DNA of 54,925 bases from Deltaproteobacteria bacterium (GTDB lineage: Bacteria > Myxococcota > JACPTQ01). This document shows positions 24,080 to 32,535 of the stretch, piece by piece (positions within the stretch are counted from its first letter, which is position 1; every line of letters begins with the position of its first letter). A program made the translations under genes and the position numbers. The notes under the pieces are model-generated. The model was not told the origin of the DNA and ran no database searches. It worked only from the letters and a program-made list of their open reading frames with translations. The stretch covers positions 1 through 54,925 of the forward strand of contig JACPTQ010000040.1 of assembly GCA_016192705.1 (NCBI GenBank). The letters run 5' to 3'.

Positions 24080-24837
24080 GGGCGAGCCTCGCCGAGCGTC
24101 TGCGGTTCGGACAGTCGCGTTCGAAGTGGCCCCACGTCGGCTGGGAGCGGTGCGTAGTCACGGGTGTACCGCCCCCGCGCGGAGTTGAGCGACGTCTCGA
24201 CCGACTCAATGAAGCTCCCTTCGAGCGCGCGAACGAAAACCACGTCGGGAGTGCGCGGCCGCAACAGATACGGTCGGAGCGTCCAGGACGCCTGTGCCCC
24301 AACGACGAGGAACGCAGCGGCGACGGCAACGAAGACCCAGCCTTTGCCAGTGCCTTCTCGCGCCTTGAGTCCTCGCAAAAAAACGCCGACGCCCGCGAGG
24401 CCGCCGATGGCGCAGCAAAACACGGTGACGAGCGCGAGGTTGTGGTACGACATCTCCAACTTCATACAGAGGAGAACGACCGGGCTGAGCGCGACCAAAA
24501 CGAGTGAGCCAAGCGCGAGCGACGCTAAGATGAGGAGCGTATCTCGGCGCAAATCGGTCTTTCCATCGATCGCGATGCGCACCGTCGAAAAGACCGGTGT
24601 CACAAGCGCCGCCGTGATAAGCACCACAAACGGAATTTTGATCGCCGCGTAGAGGATTTGGAGACCGCCACGGTTTGCACCGACGACGCCGCCAAAGATC
24701 GCGCCGCTCAATAAGATGGTGATGAGCAACGTCTTCGCCGTGAGCGCGGTCGCTTCGCCAGATTCAATGCGCGCGACGAATGCGCCGCGGTTTCGAAGCA
24801 GCTCGTCTGAAATTGTCAAAACGGATGATTGAGGCAT
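24076..24837 (-). CDS. Six-helix integral membrane protein of unknown function
   Basis: 253 aa from ATG 24837, which has GGAGGG seven bases upstream; an in-frame upstream extension lacks a ribosome site. Hydrophobic helices at about 33-52, 62-82, 97-125, 130-152 and 168-186. The segments GGLQILYAAIKIPFVVLITAAL and GAQASWTLRPYLLRP resemble a widespread uncharacterised family (Yip1-like or mis-labelled WH2 proteins) that ends in a similar GAQ-x-x-W-x-LRP motif. The C-terminal 60 residues are hydrophilic. Overlaps the upstream gene by 22 bp. Function unknown. Confidence 0.65.
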   Translation of the reverse strand: MPQSSVLTISDELLRNRGAFVARIESGEATALTAKTLLITILLSGAIFGGVVGANRGGLQILYAAIKIPFVVLITAALVTPVFSTVRIAIDGKTDLRRDTLLILASLALGSLVLVALSPVVLLCMKLEMSYHNLALVTVFCCAIGGLAGVGVFLRGLKAREGTGKGWVFVAVAAAFLVVGAQASWTLRPYLLRPRTPDVVFVRALEGSFIESVETSLNSARGRYTRDYAPLPADVGPLRTRLSEPQTLGEARP

Positions 24838-25349
24838 GACGCCCTCCGAATGAACTCCGCGTATAGAGTCGCGCCGATCGCAAGATAAGCGCAGCTCCAG
24901 AAGACAAACAGGAGGACGCTGGCCGACGACATCGATTCGCGCGACCAAAGCGCCGAGACGAGCGAGCGAAGGCCGATGATTCCTGCGGCGGCGAGCGCGG
25001 CGGCGCCGAAGGCGAGCGAGGTGTTAGGGTGCAGCGTTGTCGCGACGAGGAAGGCAAGCGGCGCTGCGAGTCCGAGGAGAACAACGCCAGCGTTGCGAAG
25101 CGCATATAAAGTTGCTCGCGCAAACGCAGCGGCCGCCGGAACCGGGCCGACGTACGCAGCACCGATGAAGAGCGCCGGCACCATGAAGGCTGTAAGTCCG
25201 AAGCTGATGAGTGGAACAATCGCGGCGCATTCGAGCATCGCGGAACCGCCCTGGGCGATACCGATGCAAACGCCCGCGGCGGCTGGACCGGCGAGCGCGA
25301 TGGCGGCGTCTCCTATGTTGGGTGTTGAAAGGGCGTGAGCCGAAGTCAT
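24816..25349 (-). CDS. Integral membrane protein of unknown function, four or five helices
   Basis: 177 aa. ATG 25349 follows GGAGG. Ala/Gly-rich hydrophobic stretches at about 14-36, 40-62, 84-104, 108-130 and 143-164. No signature recognised. It is the first gene of a run continuing 24837, 24079, 23415, 23107, 22391, each overlapping the next by 4-22 bp. The overlaps imply stoichiometric production of these membrane proteins with the two-component system. Confidence 0.62.
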   Translation of the reverse strand: MTSAHALSTPNIGDAAIALAGPAAAGVCIGIAQGGSAMLECAAIVPLISFGLTAFMVPALFIGAAYVGPVPAAAAFARATLYALRNAGVVLLGLAAPLAFLVATTLHPNTSLAFGAAALAAAGIIGLRSLVSALWSRESMSSASVLLFVFWSCAYLAIGATLYAEFIRRASCLNHPF

Positions 25350-25504
25350 TTCGAAACCTCCATTTCTGTAACTGTGTTCTTCTGACGAGCATCCTCGCGA
25401 ATCGATTTGGCCTGCGCGCGTCGGACAAGAGGAGATTCGATGGAGGTTTTGTGGCGAAACGATGGCAGGAGCGGAAACGTCGAGGGCGATGCTCGAACCG
25501 CGCG

Positions 25505-26887
25505 CTATTGTCCGGGAGGCGGATCGTGCGGTGGTAGACTTTCTGGCGGCACGAATTCCCTTTCGCGCCTCGCCCGTCGGCGCTCGCGCACGATGAGCCA
25601 CGCAACGCCGACAAACCACGCGACACCGATTCCCGCGAGCACGATGTGAACCAAAGAATCCCCGGCCTCGTTCGTCGCCAAGCTCGACGCCGCAGAGCCG
25701 CGCGGCGCCGAAAGAGCTTGGAACGCAGCCCGATTCTGGGCGAAGTCCGAGATCGACATCACGACGGCCCAGGGCTCGCGGGTGCCGACGTCCGTAATAC
25801 GCCAAGCGCCTTGTCGGTTCTTCTGCAGCTTGAATCTCAGAGGCAGAACCGAATTCGATTGCTGTCCGACGAGCCGCTTGAAATAGCTTTCGCGATCGGC
25901 GTCCTCCAGACCCCGCACAAGGCGAAGCATATCCGATCCGACATGCTGGTCCGCAAGTGACGATTTGAAAAGCGCCTTCATTTTCTCAACGCTACGCTCC
26001 GTCGCCGTCATCTTCGCGGCAATCGCCACCTTCACCGAAACGGCGCCGTCGCCATCTTCTGTCTGCTTTTCGTCGACCTCGATTCCCAGAAACTCGAAAT
26101 GCGAGTCGTTCGCCATCTTCGTTTGGACCCCCTTCATGAAGCCCTTGAGAACATCCGCTCGATCTTTCGGTTTCGGGTCATTCCTTCCAAAGAGCCCCCT
26201 CATGAGCCGCTCGTCCACGCACCGATCGACCGCAGCCGCCCACTCTCCACGCCGCACAAGGCCAATGAACTCGGCCACCACGGCGGCTGCCGTTCCTTTG
26301 GCCGGCTCGCGCAAATCGTTGGCAACAATTCTCTCAAACTGATCGATCTCATTCAGCTCATTTCGCGTTTCGGCGTGTTCGGGGTCGAGCTTGAGCGCAA
26401 CGTTAAACGCGGCGCGCGCCCCTTTGCGATCCCCCAGCTGTTTCCGCGCGAGGCCCAGCACCCAGTGCAGATCGGGCTCGGCGACGAGAACCTTCGCGGC
26501 GGCTTCCAGCTCCTTGAGTCCGCGACTCGCATCACCCGTCAAAAATAAGAGGCGCCCATCCATGTATTGAAGAATAGCCGACGACGGATAAATGGCCCGC
26601 GCCTTTCGCACCTCGCGCATCGCCGCGCTAAAGTTCCCCTCGGCGAAAAGTTTCGCGACCGCGTCGTAGGCGACCGATGCCTTGTCGATGGCGTCGTCCG
26701 GCTGTTCGTCGCCGGGATCTTCGTTGCGCGGGGTTTCATCGTTCGCGCGCGCCGCGACCCGTGCACCGCGCCTTGCAGACGCCGGCGCCTGAACCTTCGC
26801 CAGCGCGAGATCCAGATCGAAAAAAAGAATCGCGACCCCCAAAGTGAACATCACCGCGAAATAGCACGCGCCCGCGTTAAATTCCAC
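25505..26887 (-). CDS. Tetratricopeptide-repeat protein with two membrane anchors
   Basis: About 460 aa from GTG 26887; ATG 26851 is an alternative that would leave the first hydrophobic helix without a charged start. Helix about 9-27 (ACYFAVMFTLGVAILFF), then an Ala/Asp/Glu-rich linker, then tetratricopeptide-like helices about 65-160 (AVAKLFAEGNFSAAMREVRKARAIYP, LHWVLGLARKQLGDRKGARAAFNVALKLDPEHAE). A mixed globular domain follows (about 180-400), then a C-terminal helix (LVHIVLAGIGVAWFVGVAWLIV) and a Pro-rich tail. Both ends in the membrane place the TPR part outside the cytoplasm or as a loop. Function unknown. It lies 155 nt upstream of the membrane-protein chain on the same strand. Confidence 0.65.
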   Translation of the reverse strand: MEFNAGACYFAVMFTLGVAILFFDLDLALAKVQAPASARRGARVAARANDETPRNEDPGDEQPDDAIDKASVAYDAVAKLFAEGNFSAAMREVRKARAIYPSSAILQYMDGRLLFLTGDASRGLKELEAAAKVLVAEPDLHWVLGLARKQLGDRKGARAAFNVALKLDPEHAETRNELNEIDQFERIVANDLREPAKGTAAAVVAEFIGLVRRGEWAAAVDRCVDERLMRGLFGRNDPKPKDRADVLKGFMKGVQTKMANDSHFEFLGIEVDEKQTEDGDGAVSVKVAIAAKMTATERSVEKMKALFKSSLADQHVGSDMLRLVRGLEDADRESYFKRLVGQQSNSVLPLRFKLQKNRQGAWRITDVGTREPWAVVMSISDFAQNRAAFQALSAPRGSAASSLATNEAGDSLVHIVLAGIGVAWFVGVAWLIVRERRRARREREFVPPESLPPHDPPPGQ

Positions 26888-26906
26888 GCGCGCCCTGTGG
26901 TATCGT
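26877..26906 (+). promoter_or_regulatory. Predicted leaderless-type promoter of mpl
   Basis: TTAAAT (26877-26882, weak), 18-nt spacer, TATCGT (26901-26906), then 8 nt to ATG 26915. No ribosome site is visible. The region overlaps the 5' end of the divergent TPR gene. Confidence 0.35.
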
Positions 26907-26914
26907 GCATCGCC

Positions 26915-28261
26915 ATGAAACTGCATTTTATCGCGATTGGCGGCACCGGGATGGGGGCGTTTGCACTCATGCTGCGCGAGGCGGGGCACGCGGTTCGCGG
27001 ATCGGACGGGCCGCTCTACCCACCGATGTCGACGCAGCTCGCGGCGGCGCAAATCGCCGTCATGAATGGGTTTCGCGGCGAGAACCTCGATTGGGGCCCC
27101 GACGTCGTGGTGGTCGGAAACGCGTGCCGACGCGACAACGTTGAAGTCGTTGCGTCGCAAGCGCGCGGGCTAAAGCTCACGTCGTTTCCGGCGCTCCTTG
27201 GCGAACAGTTCCTTGAGGGTCGCCGCTCGATTGTCGTTGCAGGGACCCACGGCAAAACCACAACAACCGCGCTGATCGTTTGGCTCCTCGAGGCATCGGG
27301 GCGCGACCCGAGTTTTCTCGTTGGCGGCGTTCCGCAGAATTTTGGACGCGGCTCAAAACTCGGACGGGGCGCGGATTTCGTCGTCGAAGGGGACGAATAC
27401 GACACCGCGTTCTTCGACAAGGGGCCGAAGTTTCTTCACTACCGGCCCAAGACGCTCGTCGTCACGAGCATCGAATACGACCACGCTGACATCTACCCAA
27501 ACATAGAAGCGATTGAAGCCCGCTTTCGCGAGCTTGTGGCGCTTGTCCCCGCGGACGGGCAGATCGTCGCGTGCGCCGACGAGCCGCGCGTTCGGGCCGC
27601 CATCGCAGGTGCAAAGGCGCCCGTCACGCCGTACCACCTCACGGACGCGACCGATGTCCGTGTTGACGCGAACGGCACCGCCTTCACGTGGCACGGTCGC
27701 CGTGTGCGATCGCCCCTCTTTGGAAACCACAATCTCCTCGACACGCTCGCCGCGCTCTCGGCGGTGCCTGATGCTGACCCAGCCGCCCTCGCGACGTTCA
27801 AGGGCGTCAAGCGCCGACAAGAAGTCATCGGTGAACCCCGTGGGATCACCGTCATCGACGACTTCGCGCACCACCCAACCGCTGTTCGCGAAACGCTCGC
27901 CTGCCTCGCGCTTCGCTTCCCTGGGCGACGTGTCATCGCCGTTTTCGAGCCGCGCACGCAAACGAGTCGCCGCGCCGTCTTCCAAGAGATGTACGCGACC
28001 GCGTTTGACGCCGCGCGCGTCGCCATCATCGCGGCCCCCTTCGGCGCCGATGCCCTCGCGCGCGACGCTCGCTTTGACGCGCCCCGCCTCGCCCGCGACC
28101 TTGCGGCGCGTGGAATCGACGCACACGCAGAGGGCGACGTCGACAAAATCGTCAACCTCGTCGCGACCACCGCGCGCCCCGGCGACGTCGTCGCCATCCT
28201 TTCAAACGGCGGATTCGGCGGCCTTCACGCAAAACTCCTCACGCGCCTCTCCGAAGGTTGA
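26915..28261 (+). CDS. mpl: UDP-N-acetylmuramate:L-Ala-gamma-D-Glu-meso-DAP ligase
   Basis: 448 aa cytoplasmic Mur-ligase-family enzyme that attaches recovered tripeptide to UDP-MurNAc in peptidoglycan recycling. N-terminal HFIAIGGTGMGAFALML and GSDGPLYPPMS are closer to Mpl than to MurC. ATP P-loop GTHGKTTT at 110-117. Mpl-type segments FLVGGVPQNF, FVVEGDEYDTAFFDKGPKF, the RRQEV turn, DDFAHHPTAVRETL, EPRTQTSRR and SNGGFGGLHAKLL are all present. Length is normal. The frame is open upstream to 26567, but that part belongs to the opposite-strand gene. Role fits with the lytic transglycosylase at 40874. Confidence 0.93.
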   Translation: MKLHFIAIGGTGMGAFALMLREAGHAVRGSDGPLYPPMSTQLAAAQIAVMNGFRGENLDWGPDVVVVGNACRRDNVEVVASQARGLKLTSFPALLGEQFLEGRRSIVVAGTHGKTTTTALIVWLLEASGRDPSFLVGGVPQNFGRGSKLGRGADFVVEGDEYDTAFFDKGPKFLHYRPKTLVVTSIEYDHADIYPNIEAIEARFRELVALVPADGQIVACADEPRVRAAIAGAKAPVTPYHLTDATDVRVDANGTAFTWHGRRVRSPLFGNHNLLDTLAALSAVPDADPAALATFKGVKRRQEVIGEPRGITVIDDFAHHPTAVRETLACLALRFPGRRVIAVFEPRTQTSRRAVFQEMYATAFDAARVAIIAAPFGADALARDARFDAPRLARDLAARGIDAHAEGDVDKIVNLVATTARPGDVVAILSNGGFGGLHAKLLTRLSEG

Positions 28262-28339
28262 GAGCTTGTGAATGAAATGGGGGCGCCGTCGCGTAGAACA
28301 TCGCTTGCACTGTTCATGAAACCGTGGCATTTCGTCTCC

Positions 28340-28358
28340 GTGACCGGTTAACCGTCAC
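28340..28358. promoter_or_regulatory. Palindromic operator-like site before the LCCL lipoprotein gene
   Basis: A perfect CGGTTAACCG core (28345-28354) is flanked by GTGAC and TCAC, making a near-palindrome of 19 bp. It lies 18-36 bp upstream of ATG 28376, just before the GAGAGGAC ribosome site. Candidate binding site of a dimeric regulator. Confidence 0.35.
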
Positions 28359-28375
28359 AGAAGTCGAGAGGACAA

Positions 28376-29197
28376 ATGCGGCGTCTCCTTTCACTCGCTC
28401 TCGCGGCCATCACTCCATTGGGTTTAAGTGTTCTTGCGGTAACGGCCTCGTGTAAAAAAGACCAATCCACCGCCGTGCCCACTCCGCGAGACGAACGCGC
28501 GGCGGCGCCGGAGGATCGCTTGGCGGCCAGTGCCTCGGCCGCAGTCCTGACCCCCGCCGTGCCTCGCGCGGACGGCGATCCATCTGCGTGTGACACGAGA
28601 TTGGGGAGACAGGGTGCCCCCGTCACGTGCATGTGCGCGCCTGACGCGATGACGGGACCGGTGTGGGGGAGCGACATTTATACTACCGATTCGGCAATTT
28701 GCGCCGCTGCGCTGCATGCGGGCGTCGTGACGAGGGCTGGCGGTGCCGTGGTCGTCGTGCCGACGGGCGGCTGCCGAACGTACAACGGCGTCACCCGAAA
28801 CGGGATCTCGTCGGGCGCTTGGGGCGAATACGAATCGAGCTTCTATTTCAAAGGCTATGGCGATGGAAAGTGCCAGACCGAGACGCCCGGCTGCCCGGGG
28901 GCGTTCGGCCAGATCCTTAACGTGTCAGCCGCCACGGTTCGGGAATGCGATTGCGGCCCAAAGCCACCCGATGGAAGCGTTTGGGGCACTGCGATCTACA
29001 CGTCTGACTCGTCGATCTGCGCCGCCGCTTGGCACGCTGGCGCTGTCACGACGCGCGGAGGGAAAGTGACCGTCAAGGGCGCACCGGGATGCGGGTCGTA
29101 TAAAGGGAGCGTTCAAAATGGCGTCGCGTCAGCCGATTGGGGAAGTTACCAGTTGAGCTTTTTCTTCCCGGCGAAGGGACCCGCAAAGTGCCCGTAA
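28376..29197 (+). CDS. Lipoprotein with two tandem LCCL domains
   Basis: 273 aa, ATG preceded by GAGAGGAC. The signal sequence ends VTASC, so Cys26 is the likely lipid anchor. After a Ala/Pro-rich linker come two similar modules, about 90-160 and 195-270, each with G-x-V-W-G-(S/T)-x-IYT-x-DS-(A/S)-ICAAA-x-HAG-V, then a GG-x-V-V-V core, C-x-(S/T)-Y-x-G-(V/S) and a W-G-(E/S)-Y closing strand. This is the LCCL fold, first known in animal extracellular proteins and occasionally found in bacteria. Each module has a Cys-rich entry (CMCAPDAM, CDCGPKPPDG). A surface binding role is inferred; ligand unknown. Confidence 0.78.
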   Translation: MRRLLSLALAAITPLGLSVLAVTASCKKDQSTAVPTPRDERAAAPEDRLAASASAAVLTPAVPRADGDPSACDTRLGRQGAPVTCMCAPDAMTGPVWGSDIYTTDSAICAAALHAGVVTRAGGAVVVVPTGGCRTYNGVTRNGISSGAWGEYESSFYFKGYGDGKCQTETPGCPGAFGQILNVSAATVRECDCGPKPPDGSVWGTAIYTSDSSICAAAWHAGAVTTRGGKVTVKGAPGCGSYKGSVQNGVASADWGSYQLSFFFPAKGPAKCP

Positions 29198-29236
29198 GAA
29201 AAGGCGTGCGCATCCGATGAAACGAGCGCTCGCATT

Positions 29237-29266
29237 TTGACGCGCCGACTCGACTGCTCGTAGACT
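29237..29266 (+). promoter_or_regulatory. Predicted leaderless promoter of the TMTC-like gene
   Basis: TTGACG (29237-29242), 18-nt spacer, TAGACT (29261-29266), then 8 nt to ATG 29275. No ribosome site in between. One of the clearest members of the promoter set. Confidence 0.55.
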
Positions 29267-29274
29267 TCTCGCGA

Positions 29275-30720
29275 ATGCGCCGACCGCATGTCATTGCGCT
29301 GGCACTCATTGTCGCGGTTGTACTCGCGGTCTTCGGGCAGACCCTGTCTTTCGACTTCGTTAGCTTTGACGACGCGATCCACGTTCGCAACAACCCGCAC
29401 GTCTTCTCGCCCGACTTCTTCGCGGCAAGTTTTTGGATTCAGCCCGAAATCGGTTACTCGGTCACGCTTCCAACACTGACCTACGCACTCAACCACGCGC
29501 TGCACGAGCTCGAGCCCGCGGGTTACCATCTCACCAACGTCCTCATTCACGCACTAAACGCCGCGCTCGCCTTTTTCTTGCTTGAACGCCTCGGCCTGAA
29601 ACGCCCCCTCGCGATCGTTGCGGCGCTCCTCTTCGCGCTTCACCCCGTCGTCGCTGAGCCTGTGTCTTGGATTACCGGCCGCAAAGACCTCCTCGCGACA
29701 TCATTCGCCCTTGGCGCCCTCATCGTCTGGCTTGAGCCGACGCTCACGCTTCGCCGCATCGTCGTCGCCAACATCCTCTTCGCGCTCGCCGCGCTCTCCA
29801 AGCCATCAGTATTCGCGCTTCCCCTCTTCCTCGTCTTCTACGACCGCTTCGTCGCACACCGCGGCTCATTGCAACGCGCCGCCTTGGCCATCACCCCCGC
29901 GATCGCGATCGCCGTCGCGCTCGGCATCGCGGCCGCCCTCTCATCGAGCCTCGACCTCGCGATCGACCCCGCGCGCGCCGCCCCGTTCCCGCTCCGCGTC
30001 TTTCGCTCGCTCGGCCATCGCCTCGCGTCGCTTCTCGTCCCGACCGACCACCACCCGTACTACCTCCTTAAACCAGCAACTTGGTTCGAACCCGCAACCA
30101 TCCTCGGAATGAGTTTCGTCGCGCTCATTGTCGCCCTCGCCGCCAACTGGGCGTTCCGAGCGTCGCGCGCTTTTCCGCTCGTCGTCCTCGGCGCGATTTC
30201 GTACGCCCCCATCTCGAACATCATCCCCCTCGTCCATGAGGTCGGCGATTCGCACCTTTATTTACCGCTTGTCTCCGTTGCGGGCCTCGTCGCGCTCGGC
30301 CTCGGCGAAATCACCGAGCGACTCAAACCCGCACTGCGAATCACCGCGTTCGCCGCACTCCCCGTCGCCTTCATTCCACTCACACTCGCCCAATCGGCCA
30401 TCTGGCGCGACAGCGTCACGCTCTGGTCGCATGAGCTCGAGGCGTATCCGCAGTCCGCGCGCGTTTGCCATCACCTGGCCGGCGCCTTTGCTCTTCGCGG
30501 CGAGCCCCACGTTGCGCTCGCGCATCTCGAACGCTGCGCCGTCGATCAGGAAAGTCGCGTTGAACTCTTGCCAAGCCTTGCCGCGGCCGCGGCCCAAGCG
30601 CGCGATCGCGAAAAGTATTTTTCGATTATGCGCGAAATGGTCGAGCATCGGCCCGACCACCCAAGCTCAAAGCAGTTTCGCGACCGTTACGGTGGGAAGC
30701 TCCCCGGCGTTTCAAGATAG
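29275..30720 (+). CDS. Multi-pass membrane protein, TMTC/GT-C-like glycosyltransferase candidate
   Basis: 481 aa. About nine hydrophobic helices between 5 and 370, followed by a short tetratricopeptide-like C terminus (about 375-475, AHLERCAVDQESRVELLPSLAAAAAQARDREKYF). The N terminus has FVSFDDAIHVRNNPHVFS; the acidic pair in the first loop corresponds to the catalytic D-D/E of GT-C enzymes. GYHLTNVLIHALNAALAFFLL and ALLFALHPVVAEPVSWITGRKDLLAT match eukaryotic TMTC and bacterial relatives annotated as O-mannosyltransferases. It would transfer a sugar from a lipid carrier to extracytoplasmic protein or glycan; donor and acceptor are unknown. Confidence 0.72.
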   Translation: MRRPHVIALALIVAVVLAVFGQTLSFDFVSFDDAIHVRNNPHVFSPDFFAASFWIQPEIGYSVTLPTLTYALNHALHELEPAGYHLTNVLIHALNAALAFFLLERLGLKRPLAIVAALLFALHPVVAEPVSWITGRKDLLATSFALGALIVWLEPTLTLRRIVVANILFALAALSKPSVFALPLFLVFYDRFVAHRGSLQRAALAITPAIAIAVALGIAAALSSSLDLAIDPARAAPFPLRVFRSLGHRLASLLVPTDHHPYYLLKPATWFEPATILGMSFVALIVALAANWAFRASRAFPLVVLGAISYAPISNIIPLVHEVGDSHLYLPLVSVAGLVALGLGEITERLKPALRITAFAALPVAFIPLTLAQSAIWRDSVTLWSHELEAYPQSARVCHHLAGAFALRGEPHVALAHLERCAVDQESRVELLPSLAAAAAQARDREKYFSIMREMVEHRPDHPSSKQFRDRYGGKLPGVSR

Positions 30721-30740
30721 ATGACTTTTTCGGCGCCCGC

Positions 30741-31367
30741 TCAAAACCCCGGAAAGCTGTTCCAGCGATGCTCAATCCGAACCGCGGCGACGTGTGCGTC
30801 GAGATCCCGCGCGGCGCCCGCATCGCGAACATCACGGTAGAACCGGCTGTACCGAACGCCGAGCCAGAGGCTTCGGTGGTTGTTTGGATTCTGAAGCGGA
30901 ATGTCGACCCCCAAAACCCAGTGCCAACCCAGCCCGAACACCGACGCCGTCGCGCCACCCGAGACGGTTCGCCATTCGCCGGTGGCACCGATGCCGAAAT
31001 GAAAGCCCCCCAAGATGTAGTGCGTGATGCGGTTGCCGAGATGCGAGAGAAACGCTGGGTGAAAATTGAGGGTCGTGCCGAAACCGTGACCAAGAAACCG
31101 AACGTCGACGCCCGCCTGTGAAAAACCCGTCGTCGCGAATCCATAAAAAATGGTCGTGTCGAAAAGCTGTAGCGTGCTCGCGACGCGCGCCTCGACCTGT
31201 GTGGCGACGCCCACGCGTCCACTGAACTCTGAGTTGTTGAGAATGCTTGGGCCGACCGCGACCGACGTCCCCGTGAATGCGCCGGTGTAATGCTTCCCGG
31301 CGAATGCCACCGTTGGTGCAGCGGCGAACACAAATGCGACAAGTTGAACAGGGATCGCGCGAAACAT
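30741..31367 (-). CDS. Putative outer-membrane beta-barrel protein
   Basis: 208 aa from ATG 31367, preceded by GGGGAG; a longer upstream frame overlaps the nadA promoter region. Signal peptide with AFAG cleavage site near residue 24 (PTVAFAGK). The mature protein is a series of alternating amphipathic strands rich in Gly, Phe, Tyr, Trp, for example HYILGGFHFGIGATGEW and SLWLGVRYSRFYRDV, fitting an eight- to ten-stranded barrel. It ends in Trp-Asn-Ser-Phe-Pro-Gly-Phe; a terminal Phe is the typical BamA recognition signal. No specific family recognised. Confidence 0.65.
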   Translation of the reverse strand: MFRAIPVQLVAFVFAAAPTVAFAGKHYTGAFTGTSVAVGPSILNNSEFSGRVGVATQVEARVASTLQLFDTTIFYGFATTGFSQAGVDVRFLGHGFGTTLNFHPAFLSHLGNRITHYILGGFHFGIGATGEWRTVSGGATASVFGLGWHWVLGVDIPLQNPNNHRSLWLGVRYSRFYRDVRDAGAARDLDAHVAAVRIEHRWNSFPGF

Positions 31368-31479
31368 TCTCCCCAAGTGTAACAGGGCCAATCGTTGTCG
31401 CAAGGAAGCAACCGCTGCGATTGAGGCGGCGCCGGTGTCGTGGGAGAATCGAGGTGCAGAACGATGAAGGAGCACGAGA

Positions 31480-32409
31480 ATGAAGGTTCTGGACATCCAC
31501 GACGAAATTCGGCGCCTCAAGCGCGAGCGCGACGCGATACTCCTTGCGCATTACTACCAAGAGTCGGAAATTCAAGACCTCGCCGATCACCTCGGCGATT
31601 CACTCGCACTTGCACAACAGGCGGCCAAATGCACGAATCGCGTGATCGTTTTCGCGGGCGTCAAATTCATGGCCGAGACGGCGAAAATCCTCAACCCCGC
31701 TCGAACCGTGGTCATGCCCGACCTCGAAGCCGGGTGCTCGCTCGCCGACGGTTGCCCCGCGCCAGACTTCGCCGCGTTCAAGGCGCGTTATCCGGGGCAT
31801 GTTGTCGTCACCTACATCAACTGCTCAACCGAGGTAAAAGCGCTCTCCGACATTATTTGCACGTCATCAAACGCGGAGAAGATCATCCGAAGCATTCCAC
31901 GCGACCAACCGATCCTTTTTGCGCCCGACAAAAACCTCGGCCGCTTCCTCGTCCAAAAAACCGGGCGCGACATGGTGCTGTGGCCCGGAACCTGTATCGT
32001 CCATGAGACGTTCAACGAGCGCCACCTCATCCGCCTAAAAACGCGGAACCCGGGCGCCGAAGTGATCGCGCACCCAGAGTGTGACGAAGTGATTCTGCGG
32101 CACGCGAATTTCATCGGCTCGACGTCGTCGCTTCTCGCGTACGCGGGAAAAAGTCGCGCGAAAGCGTTCATCGTGGTGACCGAGGGCGGCATCCTCCACG
32201 CGATGCGAAAGGCGTGGCCCGATCGCGAATTCATCGCAGCGCCGAACGACAGCGGTTGCGGCTGCAACGAATGCCCGCACATGAAGCGGAACACGCTCGA
32301 CAACCTTTACGCGTGCCTTGACCGACTTGCGCCCGAAATCACGATGGACGAATCGTTGCGCCTTCGCGCGCTCGCGCCGCTTGAGCGCATGATGCAACTT
32401 TCGGCCTAA
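31480..32409 (+). CDS. nadA: Quinolinate synthase A
   Basis: 309 aa cytoplasmic [4Fe-4S] enzyme that condenses iminoaspartate (from NadB) with dihydroxyacetone phosphate to quinolinate. Signatures: [21 protein letters not shown] at the N terminus, [12 protein letters not shown] with Cys86, the GTCIVHE and [10 protein letters not shown] segments supplying the other cluster cysteines, and VTEGGIL near the C terminus. Ribosome site GGAGCACG precedes ATG 31480. nadA and nadB are 22 kb apart here; nadC is not in the window. Its TAA stop is directly followed by a repeat element. Confidence 0.95.
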   Translation: MKVLDIHDEIRRLKRERDAILLAHYYQESEIQDLADHLGDSLALAQQAAKCTNRVIVFAGVKFMAETAKILNPARTVVMPDLEAGCSLADGCPAPDFAAFKARYPGHVVVTYINCSTEVKALSDIICTSSNAEKIIRSIPRDQPILFAPDKNLGRFLVQKTGRDMVLWPGTCIVHETFNERHLIRLKTRNPGAEVIAHPECDEVILRHANFIGSTSSLLAYAGKSRAKAFIVVTEGGILHAMRKAWPDREFIAAPNDSGCGCNECPHMKRNTLDNLYACLDRLAPEITMDESLRLRALAPLERMMQLSA

Positions 32410-32535
32410 CAGGGTGCGGGAAAACGCCCACCTGCGGCGTTGGCGCGCCGCCGCTCGCTACCACGTACACCAGAGTACGCGTCCGCTCACGGCTTTCCGC
32501 GCCTGCCTTGCATCTGTGCATTTTCCCGCACCCTG
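32410..32535. repeat. Complete copy (B) of the terminal-inverted-repeat element, filling a convergent intergenic gap
   Basis: 126 bp. Perfect terminal inverted repeats: CAGGGTGCGGGAAAA (from 32410) and its reverse complement ending at 32535; counting two flanking bases on each side the match is 17 bp. The interior holds CGCCCACCTGCGGCG, GGCGCGCC, a GTAC-CACCAG-GTAC-like segment and a CACGGCTTTCCGCGCCTGCC stretch shared with copies A and C. Its first and last bases touch the TAA stop codons of nadA (32407-32409) and of the minus-strand gene (32536-32538). It should fold into a long RNA hairpin in either direction, so a bidirectional terminator role is plausible. It carries no ORF. Confidence 0.9.

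Noticed and set aside
26567-26914. N-terminal extension of mpl
   Set aside because: It runs over the opposite-strand TPR gene; Mpl homology begins at ATG 26915 and a promoter-like -10 box lies before it.
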